Under the pieces are notes generated by a model. It ran no database searches. It was not told the DNA's origin and was given only the letters and a program-made list of their open reading frames with translations. A stretch of 64,000 nt of DNA from Roseibium marinum (GTDB taxonomy: Bacteria; Pseudomonadota; Alphaproteobacteria; Rhizobiales; Stappiaceae). Positions 44,670-52,376 of this stretch are shown here, one piece after another. Within the stretch, counting starts at the first letter, position 1; every line of letters begins with the position of its first letter. The stretch is taken from positions 1-64,000 of the forward strand of contig NZ_PPCN01000003.1 of the NCBI RefSeq assembly GCF_002906165.1, given 5' to 3'. The translations under genes and the position numbers were made by a program.

Positions 44670-45260
44670 ATTCTTAAACTGGCCTCGGTCAGAGCCGCCG
44701 CGCGGAACGGCGAGCACATCGGGCGGCCCGGAAGAAGCCACTGTGTCGCTCCGGTTCATCCTGCATCGGGCTCGCGATAAACGCCGTTCTTTGAGCCAGA
44801 GGAGACACTGGATCGGCGGAGTGGGGAATGGGCGAGCCGGAACCCGGTCGGTTGGGCGGGTGTTTCAACCGGGGCGCTCGCACGGTCAGGTAGAGGTTTT
44901 TTTAAAGGCAATCCGTCAAGAGACGTGACGGTTTTTACAATTGGCATTGTACATTCCCCGCCATATGGCGCATGATGGCGCCGTTACCGGATCGTTTTGG
45001 GCGCATGGGCCCTTTCCTGACGAACTCCTGGACCGCTGTGCCGGTGGCTTGCGTCGTCCTCTCGATCCGTTTGATCAAACACATTCCCTGCATACGAACT
45101 CGCGCGGAGCATAGACCCGGCGCGAAGAGGTCGTTGTCGGGGATACAAGCTTGAAACTTAATCGATTTCTTCCTCCACGCGCCCGGTTGCCGGGCGTGGA
45201 GGCGGTCGTCCCCGCGTGTCTTTCCGATCATGTGCCGGCGTTTACTCCCAAGGAGCCTTT
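44670..45260. other. 591-base intergenic region
   Basis: The largest gap in the window. Open frames within it (for example leftward 44935-45231) have atypical composition and no ribosome-binding site, so I regard them as chance. The only structure I see is the hairpin at 45172-45202. Promoters of the DUF1611 operon must be here. Confidence 0.55.
45172..45202. repeat. Hairpin in the leader of the DUF1611 operon
   Basis: CCTCCAC-GC-GCCCGG, loop TTG, CCGGGC-GTGGAGG: 13 base pairs with a 2-base bulge, 58 bases before the ATG at 45261. No T-run follows. A 5'-leader regulatory structure is possible. Confidence 0.55.
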
Positions 45261-46460
45261 ATGACCGTAATTCCCTTCACGAATACAGTGAAAGCCAGAC
45301 CTGTCCTGCATCTGTCATTCGCCAAGAAGGCCCTGGTTCCACCTGTTGCACCGGCTTTGAAGCCGGTGGATGCCACGATTGCGACGGCGCTTGTTTATTG
45401 CGAAGGCAATTTTGGCAAGATTGACGGCAAAACGGCAAACGGGCTCGTGCGCCACTCCGAAAAATATGAAATCCTTTCGATCATCGACAGCACGCAAGCG
45501 GGCCGCGATGCGGGCGATGTGCTGGACGGGAAGGCGAACGAAATTCCCGTGTTCGCAAGTCTTGACCAGGCGCTGGCCGGTTCGCGCCGCAAGCCCGACT
45601 ATTTCATCTATGGCATGGCTCCGGCGACAGGCATGTTGTCGCCGCAGGAGCGGGAGATCGTCCTTGCCGCTCTGGGGCACGGCATGAATGTCGTCAACGG
45701 GCTGCACGAGTTTCTCGGTGACGATCCGGAGTTCGCGGCGGCGGGGGCCGCCAACAACGCTGTGATCATCGATGTCAGAAAACCACGGCCCAAGAACGAC
45801 CTGAGATTGTTCAGCGGCGCCATTCATGACGTGACCTGCCCGCGGATCGCGGTTCTGGGCACCGATTGCGCCATCGGCAAGAGAACGACCGCCAGCATCC
45901 TGACCAGGGCGCTGATCGCACGGGGTGTTCGCGCGGTCATGGTGTCCACCGGCCAGACCGGATTGATGCAGGGCGGGCGCTATGGCGTCGCGCTGGATGC
46001 CGTGCCCTCGCAGTTCTGCTGCGGCGAACTGGAGGCGACGATTGTCGATGCCTGGAAAGGCGACGACCCGGAAGTGATCATTGTCGAAGGGCAGGGCGCG
46101 CTGAGCCACCCGGCCTTCTGCACGTCAGCTTTCATTTTGAGGGGCAGCGCTCCGCAGGGTGTCATCCTGCAGCACGCTCCACACCGCGAGAACCGCTGCG
46201 ACTTCGAGCATATGAAGATGCCCGAACCGAAATCCGAGATCGACCTGATCGAGGCATTCGCGGACACCAAAGTCATCGGTCTGACGATCAATCATGAGGC
46301 TATGACCGACGCCGAGATCGGCGCGGCCATTTCCGTCTATGAGGCGGAGCTCCAGATTCCCGTCACGGATGCGCTGGCGCGTCCTGAGGAACGGCTGGTG
46401 GACATGGTCTTTTCGTCCTTTCCCGAACTTGAGAGGAAGCACGCCGCTTTGATCCAATGA
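45261..46460 (+). CDS. DUF1611 (DgcN-like) P-loop protein
   Basis: 399-residue cytoplasmic protein of the DUF1611 family, whose characterised member DgcN acts in D-glutamate use in marine bacteria. An N-terminal Rossmann-like part (about 40-185) is followed by a P-loop domain with GTDCAIGKRTTA (nucleotide binding) and VEGQGALSHPA. AAGGAG precedes the ATG at 45261; a longer in-frame start upstream is unsupported. Its stop overlaps the start of the racemase-fold gene (ATGA), so the two are coupled. Confidence 0.85.
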   Translation: MTVIPFTNTVKARPVLHLSFAKKALVPPVAPALKPVDATIATALVYCEGNFGKIDGKTANGLVRHSEKYEILSIIDSTQAGRDAGDVLDGKANEIPVFASLDQALAGSRRKPDYFIYGMAPATGMLSPQEREIVLAALGHGMNVVNGLHEFLGDDPEFAAAGAANNAVIIDVRKPRPKNDLRLFSGAIHDVTCPRIAVLGTDCAIGKRTTASILTRALIARGVRAVMVSTGQTGLMQGGRYGVALDAVPSQFCCGELEATIVDAWKGDDPEVIIVEGQGALSHPAFCTSAFILRGSAPQGVILQHAPHRENRCDFEHMKMPEPKSEIDLIEAFADTKVIGLTINHEAMTDAEIGAAISVYEAELQIPVTDALARPEERLVDMVFSSFPELERKHAALIQ

Positions 46461-47593
46461 GCGCACCGCGCCTGGAAGTCGATCTTGAGAAAATACGCCA
46501 CAATGCGTCCGCCCTGGTTTCGAAGCTGGGCGGCCACGGCATTTCGGTGACCGGCGTTACCAAGGCCTGTCTGGGCGAGCCACGGGTCGCCAAAACGTTG
46601 CTCGCGGCGGGTGTAAAGGGGCTCGGGGACTCCCGTATCGAAAATATCGAGGCGATGCGCCGGGCGGGCATAGCGGCGCCCATGACCCTTATCCGTTCGC
46701 CCATGCCAAGTCAGGCCGCTCGAGTGGTCGCCCATGCCGATATCAGCTTCAATACCGAGCTTGACGTCATCGCTGCCCTGTCGAGCGCGGCCAGGAGGGC
46801 CGGCAAACGCCATGGCGTGGTGCTGATGGTGGAAATGGGAGATCTGCGTGAGGGCATCATGCCGGGAGACCTTCAGGATACCGTGCGGGCGGCCCTGCGT
46901 TTTCCGAATATCGACCTGAAAGGCATCGGCACCAACCTTGCGTGCCAGAGCGGTGTATCTCCCGATACAAGAAACATGTCGGAGCTGTCGCGTCTGGCTG
47001 ACTTGCTGGATGCGGACTTCGGTCTTGTCACCAGGGTCGTATCGGGCGGCAATTCCAGCAATCTCAAGTGGGCTCTCTCCGGAGAAAAGGCCGGCCGCGT
47101 CAACGATCTCCGGTTGGGCGAGTCGATCCTTTTGGGACTGGATCCCCTCGACCGGCTGCCGATTGAAGGCCTTTATACCGACGCGATTTCCCTGGTGGCG
47201 GAAGTCATCGAGACCAAGACCAAGCCATTTCGGCCCTGGGGCACGATCGCACAGGCTGCCTTCGGCGGTACGCCGTTATCTGCGAATGACGGCAGCGCGT
47301 CGCGGACCATACTGGCCCTTGGCCGTCAGGACATCGATCCTCTTGGCTTGACCGCCGAACCTGGAATTCGGGTTTTGGGAGCAAGCAGCGACCACCTGGT
47401 TGTCGACGCGGGGACCTGTCACGTGACCGCAGGCTCAGAAATGACCTTCCAGCTCAATTACAGCGCGCTGCTGCGCGCCATGACATCGCCTTTCGTCACC
47501 AAGACCTACAGCTTGCCCGCCGGCCAGGGAGCATTCGAATCCCGTAGGGCACCCGGACCACGGTCATCGGAGGAACCGCATCAATGGCATTGA
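46457..47593 (+). CDS. Alanine racemase-fold PLP enzyme (amino acid racemase)
   Basis: 378-residue protein with the alanine-racemase N-terminal TIM barrel; PLP Lys36 in VTGVTKACLG and PLP-phosphate loop near VSGGNSSNL. The C-terminal domain continues to about 370. It resembles ornithine/other amino acid racemases or D-threonine aldolase-like proteins rather than housekeeping Alr. Coupled to the DUF1611 gene, it suggests conversion of a D- (or L-) amino acid. The exact substrate is unknown. Confidence 0.85.
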   Translation: MSAPRLEVDLEKIRHNASALVSKLGGHGISVTGVTKACLGEPRVAKTLLAAGVKGLGDSRIENIEAMRRAGIAAPMTLIRSPMPSQAARVVAHADISFNTELDVIAALSSAARRAGKRHGVVLMVEMGDLREGIMPGDLQDTVRAALRFPNIDLKGIGTNLACQSGVSPDTRNMSELSRLADLLDADFGLVTRVVSGGNSSNLKWALSGEKAGRVNDLRLGESILLGLDPLDRLPIEGLYTDAISLVAEVIETKTKPFRPWGTIAQAAFGGTPLSANDGSASRTILALGRQDIDPLGLTAEPGIRVLGASSDHLVVDAGTCHVTAGSEMTFQLNYSALLRAMTSPFVTKTYSLPAGQGAFESRRAPGPRSSEEPHQWH

Positions 47594-47850
47594 ACTTTCC
47601 CAACCAAAGCCGGAGTTTCGACCCGGGGCGGCAATCCGTGCGTTTTACAGGATATGACGGTGTCTTTGAGATCTCGATCTTCGTGCAGGTCGACCTGCTC
47701 AAGACGATGACCGCAAAACCGCTGTCTGACGAGACGCTTTCGCTTGCCGCCTTCGATGGCGTGCGCGATGCGGTCGAGCGGCAGGCCCGCAAGGCCTATT
47801 CCCGGCGACGGGGCGCCACGCTCATTCTGACGGCAGCCGACATCAAATAG
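47584..47850 (+). CDS. DUF1488 family protein
   Basis: 88-residue protein with the DUF1488 pattern (VRFTGYDGVFEISIFVQVDLL then DGVRDAVERQARKAY). Function unknown in the family. The ATG lies inside the end of the racemase gene (10-base overlap), so it is the third gene of that operon. Confidence 0.8.
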   Translation: MALNFPNQSRSFDPGRQSVRFTGYDGVFEISIFVQVDLLKTMTAKPLSDETLSLAAFDGVRDAVERQARKAYSRRRGATLILTAADIK

Positions 47851-47974
47851 GCGCGCCGCGCGGCAGGGAAAACCGGACGCTCGCAAGAAGGTCCAATCGC
47901 ATCCGTTTCGGAGGGCAAGAGCCGGCCTCACCGCATGACGTCAACAAATGCGGCTCACACCACAGGAGACAACC

Positions 47975-48115
47975 ATGGCCAAATCACAAAAACGCAGCAA
48001 TCGCGAGATCAGAAAACCGAAGAAAGCGGCAAAAGCGGCTGAACCGGCCCCGACTTCGTCGTCATTCCTGAACAAAGGCGTTTCCGCGTTTGCCGGTGGA
48101 AGCAAGAAGAAGTGA
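47975..48115 (+). CDS. 46-residue basic protein (Rhizobiales small conserved type)
   Basis: A short frame of 46 residues, MAKSQKRSNREIRKPKKAAK at the start and GGSKKK at the end, very Lys rich. AGGAG at 47964-47968 fixes the ATG. Similar tiny basic proteins recur in Rhizobiales, but function is unknown. It is followed by the inverted repeat 48120-48164. Confidence 0.7.
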   Translation: MAKSQKRSNREIRKPKKAAKAAEPAPTSSSFLNKGVSAFAGGSKKK

Positions 48116-48119
48116 CGTT

Positions 48120-48164
48120 AGAGCGTAAGGCATTAGAACAATACAGATAATCGCCTTACGCTCT
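48120..48164. terminator. Inverted repeat / weak bidirectional terminator
   Basis: A perfect 12-bp stem (48120-48131 with 48153-48164) with a 21-base AT-rich loop, followed by TTT. It lies between the small basic protein gene and the convergent aminotransferase gene (stop at 48316). The T-run is short, so termination is likely but not strong. Confidence 0.6.
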
Positions 48165-48315
48165 TTGACGGCGGCGTCTTTAAAAATCGCCTTGACCTTC
48201 AAAATGCAACCGTGACCTGAGACCCGGACCCGCGGAATCTGGCGTCTTGTTATGAAACAACCCGGCCCCAGGCGAGCCATGCCCGAAACGGTCCCGCCGC
48301 GCAGCGGATAGCTCG

Positions 48316-49281
48316 TCACATTGGCCTTGAAGAAGCCCCGCGGACATCTTCGGGGAACGCCACGACAGTTGACCACGTGGGGTCCTTGTGCATGTCCCAA
48401 TAGAGCGCTTTGATCTTGCCGGTAACCGGCCCGGGTCTTCCGTTGCCGATCCGGGTTTCGTCGACGCTGCTGACGGGCATGATCCCGCCGGCGGTCGATG
48501 TGATGAACACCTCGTCCGCGGTCTTCAGCGCGTCTGGCGAAACGTTCCCGACACCGACATCGATGTCCAGCATTGTGCAGAGATCGAAGACGGTCCGCCG
48601 CGTTATGCCGGGCAATACGCCGAATTGCGGAGTGCGCAGCGAACCTCCCTTGACGGCAAAGACGTTGAACCCCGGTCCCTCGGCGATATTTCCGTCGGTG
48701 TCCAGGAGCAGGGCGGTCTCCGCGTCCCTGTCGAAGGCGTCGTAGAGACCGCGTACGAGGTCGAGCCAATGATAATTCTTGATCGAAGGATCGACGGATT
48801 TCGGCGGTATGCGCACGACATCGCTGATCGCGATGCGCAAGCCGCGCTCCATTTGCGCAGCGTTTGCCACAGAGCCGTAGGGCACGGCGAAGGCTATAAA
48901 CCGGTTGGCGGCATCGCGAGGGTCGCGGCTGAAACTCGGTGACCCGCCCCGTGTGCAGATCATTTCGACATAGGCATTGCGATGGCCGGAGAGGGCGACG
49001 CAATTTGCGAGAATATCTGCCACCTGGGACCGGTCGAACGGGATCGACATGTGCAGTTTTTCCAGCCCGGCGAAGAAGCGGTCGAGATGAAGATCCAGCC
49101 TGAAGAACGCGCCGTCCCACACGTGCACGGTGTCGTAGGTGGCGTCGGAATGCAGGAACCCCCAATCCAGAACCGAGACCTTGGCATCCTTCATGAGCAG
49201 GTATTGGCCCTCCTGGAAGGCGATGCCTTCAGGATAATTGTACGGGTCTTTGTAAGTCTGCGAAACTTGAGGGAATGTCAT
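48316..49281 (-). CDS. Class IV aminotransferase (D-amino acid/branched-chain type)
   Basis: 321-residue fold-type IV PLP enzyme. PLP Lys168 lies in DPSIKNYHWLDL, followed by LLLDTDGNIAEGPGFNVF and GVLPGITRRTV. Fold-type IV covers branched-chain aminotransferase, D-amino-acid transaminase and aminodeoxychorismate lyase; the SIKNY form is nearer the D-amino-acid/ADC side. Divergent from the Lrp/AsnC gene, which probably regulates it. With the DUF1611 and racemase genes this suggests D-amino acid metabolism. Confidence 0.88.
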   Translation of the reverse strand: MTFPQVSQTYKDPYNYPEGIAFQEGQYLLMKDAKVSVLDWGFLHSDATYDTVHVWDGAFFRLDLHLDRFFAGLEKLHMSIPFDRSQVADILANCVALSGHRNAYVEMICTRGGSPSFSRDPRDAANRFIAFAVPYGSVANAAQMERGLRIAISDVVRIPPKSVDPSIKNYHWLDLVRGLYDAFDRDAETALLLDTDGNIAEGPGFNVFAVKGGSLRTPQFGVLPGITRRTVFDLCTMLDIDVGVGNVSPDALKTADEVFITSTAGGIMPVSSVDETRIGNGRPGPVTGKIKALYWDMHKDPTWSTVVAFPEDVRGASSRPM

Positions 49282-49313
49282 GGCGCTACCTTCGATGCAT
49301 CAACTCGTCACCT

Positions 49314-49334
49314 GTCGCGTGTCGCGTGTCGCGT
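49314..49334. repeat. Three perfect tandem 7-bp repeats
   Basis: GTCGCGT three times in a row, in the divergent promoter region between the aminotransferase (start 49281) and the Lrp gene. The site is 33 bases from the aminotransferase start. Confidence 0.75.
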
Positions 49335-49375
49335 TTAAGCGGATTCATGGGTTCAGGAAGACGCCCGAGGCAGCG

Positions 49376-49388
49376 TTTGCATTGCAAA
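49376..49388. promoter_or_regulatory. Candidate Lrp/AsnC operator
   Basis: TTTGCA-T-TGCAAA, a perfect palindrome with a single central base, in the aminotransferase/Lrp divergent region. Lrp-family proteins bind such AT-flanked palindromes. Support is positional only. Confidence 0.5.
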
Positions 49389-49527
49389 TGCGTTCGGACG
49401 ATTTTCTGAATTCAATTTAACGCGACATGCCTTAGATTAGCGAGACAGATCTGGCGAAGTGCTCGAATAAAGCCATGGCTAATGGTAATATACCTGATAA
49501 TTGCGTTTTCAAAGGGTAGAATGCCGG

Positions 49528-49983
49528 ATGCTGGATGACATAGATCGACTGATCCTGCGCGAACTTCAGCAGAACGCGCGGCTGTCGTCGGAGGAACTGG
49601 GCGAAAAGGTCGGCGTGTCACGGTCCTCGGCTCAGCGCCGTGTCCAGAATTTGCGTGAGACAGGTGCGATCCAGAGAGAAATCGCTGTTGTCAGCCCGCG
49701 GCACGTCGATGCCGTCATGACGTTTGTCGTCGAGGTGGAACTTGAACGCGAGCGTATCGACCTCCTCGATGAATTCCGGCGATCGGTGCTGAAGCTGGAG
49801 GAGGTCCAGCAATGTTACTACGTGACGGGCCACACGGATTTCATCCTCATTGTCCTCGCGAAAGACATGGCCAGCTTCGACGCCTTCTCGCGCCGGGTTT
49901 TCACCGAAAACCCGAACATCCGCCGCTTCCATACCAACGTCGTGGTCGACCAGGTCAAGGTTGGGCTTTCGATACCGGTTTGA
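49528..49983 (+). CDS. Lrp/AsnC-family transcriptional regulator
   Basis: 151-residue regulator with N-terminal helix-turn-helix (about 15-45: LSSEELGEKVGVSRSSAQRR) and a C-terminal RAM ligand domain. It should sense an amino acid. The start ATG at 49528 (MLDDIDRL) is the usual Lrp start; an upstream in-frame Met adds nine unlike residues. It is divergent from the class IV aminotransferase gene. Confidence 0.93.
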   Translation: MLDDIDRLILRELQQNARLSSEELGEKVGVSRSSAQRRVQNLRETGAIQREIAVVSPRHVDAVMTFVVEVELERERIDLLDEFRRSVLKLEEVQQCYYVTGHTDFILIVLAKDMASFDAFSRRVFTENPNIRRFHTNVVVDQVKVGLSIPV

Positions 49984-50238
49984 AGGTTGGATGTTCTGTC
50001 TCGCGGAGTGACGCAATCGGTTCAGGAAATGTGCGGTAGCGTCTCCTTGCCGCTGCTTTTGTCGACTAATGAATGTCTTTCATGGCTCGGAGCTGGCGTC
50101 GGGCAGGTTTTCCGGAAACGGCCGCTTTGCGCCTTCATTCCGCTGTCCAGGCGTTTCAAAAAGTTCCTAAAGCCACCGTTTTGCATTTGGGAGCTGATCG
50201 CAGCCGTCGAGCACTCCCGGATGGATTGACCTGCAGGC

Positions 50239-51141
50239 TTACCGTCCCTGGATGGAGCGATACTCCATGTTCTTTAAGTCTGTGATCAGATCCGGCCCTG
50301 TTGGCTCCCAGCGCAGCTTAGTGCGCGTGAGTGCGCTGCTTGCGGGCATATCGATGCCGGCGAGCGTGGAAAACCAGCCGAAATGGTCCGGTACATCTTC
50401 CGCCTGCAAGGAGATGGCGGGCAATTCCAGACCCGCGCCAATTACCTCGGCAATTCGGCGCGCGGTTATACCCTCCTCGGCGACGGCATGATATCGTGCG
50501 CCCGGCTCGCCTTGGTTGAAAGCAAGGGCATAGAGTTTGGCGACGTCGAGAACATGTGCTGCTGGCCAGCGATTGAGCCCTTCCCCGATATAGGCGACGG
50601 TCCCTTTTTGAAGCGAAATTTGGATGTAGGGCGTGATGAGGCCCTGGCGGACCGTGTCGTGGACCTGCGGCAGCCGCATGACCGAAATGTTCACGCCGTC
50701 ATTCAACAGCTCCTGTGCCGCCAATTCCGACGCAATTCTTGGGATGGGGTGATGCGGATTGAAAACGTCCTCTGAAGCTGGCCGACCGTCTCCGGCATCT
50801 CCCATACCTGTACCTGACGTAATCAGAAGTGGTCTATCGGAGCCTTTCAGAACCGATCCCAGCGCCTCGATTACGCGTCGATCCTTCTCGCAATTCGCCG
50901 CGAAATTCGAGAAATCATGGTCGAAAGCCGTGTGAATCACGGCGTCCGCATCAGCAGCTCCGGCCATGATGCTGGCAAGGTCCTCAAGGGTGGCATGATG
51001 GGGGATTGCGCCTGCGGAGACGAGGGACTTGGCTCCCACGTCTGATCTTGTCATACCCACCACCTGGTGGCCGACAGCGAGCAATTCGGGCACGATCCGC
51101 GATCCAATGAAGCCGGTCGCACCCGTTAGGAAAACACGCAT
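50239..51141 (-). CDS. NAD(P)-dependent epimerase/reductase (extended SDR)
   Basis: 300-residue Rossmann protein with TGATGFIGSRIV at the N-terminus (about 6-17). The active-site Tyr-x3-Lys of classical SDRs is not evident, so it is an atypical extended SDR (NmrA/epimerase-like). Substrate unknown. Divergent from the helix-turn-helix regulator gene, 98 bases apart. The 255-base gap before the gene (49984-50238) holds only a weak short open frame, which I do not call. Confidence 0.85.
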   Translation of the reverse strand: MRVFLTGATGFIGSRIVPELLAVGHQVVGMTRSDVGAKSLVSAGAIPHHATLEDLASIMAGAADADAVIHTAFDHDFSNFAANCEKDRRVIEALGSVLKGSDRPLLITSGTGMGDAGDGRPASEDVFNPHHPIPRIASELAAQELLNDGVNISVMRLPQVHDTVRQGLITPYIQISLQKGTVAYIGEGLNRWPAAHVLDVAKLYALAFNQGEPGARYHAVAEEGITARRIAEVIGAGLELPAISLQAEDVPDHFGWFSTLAGIDMPASSALTRTKLRWEPTGPDLITDLKNMEYRSIQGR

Positions 51142-51239
51142 TCAGAACTCTCCAACGTTGTTCGGAGAGGCAGGATGACGTATCATTCTTCATATTAAAG
51201 TAGTGACTTTATCATGGTATAAAAACTAACAGGGCCGGT

Positions 51240-52064
51240 ATGTATCCTCAAGACGGCAACCCATTGGGCACATTTCTGCGGGATCGCCGCATGCGCCTCG
51301 ATCCCGCGACCTTCGGTTTCCCGACGGGACGGAGGCGGACGCCTGGATTACGCCGCGAAGAAGTGGCTCAGCGTTCAAACATCAGCCCGACCTGGTACAC
51401 GTGGCTGGAGCAGGGGAGAGGTGGCGCTCCTTCCGCAGATGTCCTGGAGCGTATCGCAACCGGCCTCATGTTGACAGAACCTGAACGCGAGCACCTGCAT
51501 ATCCTGGCTTTTGGGCACCCTCCGGAGGCGCGATACAGGCCGGAGAACAACATTACACCGCGGCTGCAACGCGTTCTTGATGCCATCCCCACCAGCCCGG
51601 CCCTCATCAGAACCGTAACCTGGGACATTGTTGCCTGGAACAGGTCTGCCGCTGCGCTCCTGACGGATTACGCCGAGCTTCGTCCAGATCAGCGCAACAT
51701 CCTGCGGCTCGTGTTTTCGGATTCTCGCGTGAAGGCCGCTCAGGAGGATTGGCTCAGCATCGCCCGCTATGTGGTCGGAGCGTTTCGGGCCGATGCTGCA
51801 CGTGCGGGCGCAAGCGCTGAAATCAGGCAGCTTGTCGAGGAACTTTCTCTCATGAGCGCGGAATTCAAGACGCTGTGGCGCGAAAATGAGGTCGTTGGAC
51901 ATGGTGATGGCGTCAAACGTCTCCACCATCCCGAACTCGGGGTCATAGAACTCGAATTTTCCACGTTTTCGGTCGATGGACGGCCCGACTTGACCATGAT
52001 GGTCTACACTCCGGCAACGGCCGAGGTTGCCGGACGCGTTCAGGCGTTCATCGCAAAGCAATGA
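51240..52064 (+). CDS. XRE-type helix-turn-helix regulator with MmyB-like ligand domain
   Basis: 274-residue regulator. The N-terminal XRE domain (about 8-80: LGTFLRDRRMRLD, then RRTPGLRREEVAQRSNIS and WYTWLEQGRG) is followed by a MmyB-like PAS-related domain (about 105-270, with AWNRSAAAL). This family often sits divergently from an SDR gene and controls it. Divergent from the epimerase. Confidence 0.92.
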   Translation: MYPQDGNPLGTFLRDRRMRLDPATFGFPTGRRRTPGLRREEVAQRSNISPTWYTWLEQGRGGAPSADVLERIATGLMLTEPEREHLHILAFGHPPEARYRPENNITPRLQRVLDAIPTSPALIRTVTWDIVAWNRSAAALLTDYAELRPDQRNILRLVFSDSRVKAAQEDWLSIARYVVGAFRADAARAGASAEIRQLVEELSLMSAEFKTLWRENEVVGHGDGVKRLHHPELGVIELEFSTFSVDGRPDLTMMVYTPATAEVAGRVQAFIAKQ

Positions 52065-52376
52065 CCGCGCTTGCAGGGGTATACTGGCGGTATTTGTTGC
52101 ATCCTCGGCCAGTTGCTGCCAGCCCCGGCCCCAATCCAGTCAATAATCAGCGCCGCAACAAACGCCTACATCCCGCCCTTGCTCGTCTCCCGCCCCCCCC
52201 CAATCCTCTTTCCGCCCGACCTGCGACACAATGCGCCCATCCTGCGGCAGTTTGCGCAAGAGCCATGGCGCATCCCGGCGTCTTGATATGAATCAACGCG
52301 GCTCAAAGCGAGTCATGTGCATGGTCGTGCCATCGTTGGCACCTTGTAACGATATCTAAAGACTGGGGCGCTAAAA
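52065..52376. other. 312-base intergenic region before ccoN
   Basis: Holds the FixK box at 52283-52296, which sets the ccoN promoter. The rest (52080-52270) is C-rich with a run of C at about 52191-52200 and no credible gene. It may be decayed sequence. Confidence 0.6.
52283..52296 (+). promoter_or_regulatory. Perfect FixK/FNR box upstream of ccoN
   Basis: TTGAT-ATGA-ATCAA matches the TTGAT-N4-ATCAA consensus at all ten defined positions. The centre lies about 87 bases from the ccoN ATG, so an activator at position -41.5 would start transcription near 52331. FixK (17422-18135) is the natural activator. Confidence 0.92.

Noticed and set aside
44599..44928. Open frame overlapping the end of the cation ATPase gene
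   Set aside because: Overlaps the real gene by 71 bases in another frame, with Arg/Ser-rich composition typical of shadow frames.
44935..45231. Leftward frame of 98 codons in the large gap
   Set aside because: Start without ribosome-binding site and no domain; probably chance.
49987..50229. Open frame of 80 codons after the Lrp gene
   Set aside because: No ribosome-binding site, composition unlike neighbours, no recognisable motif; reported only as gap content.
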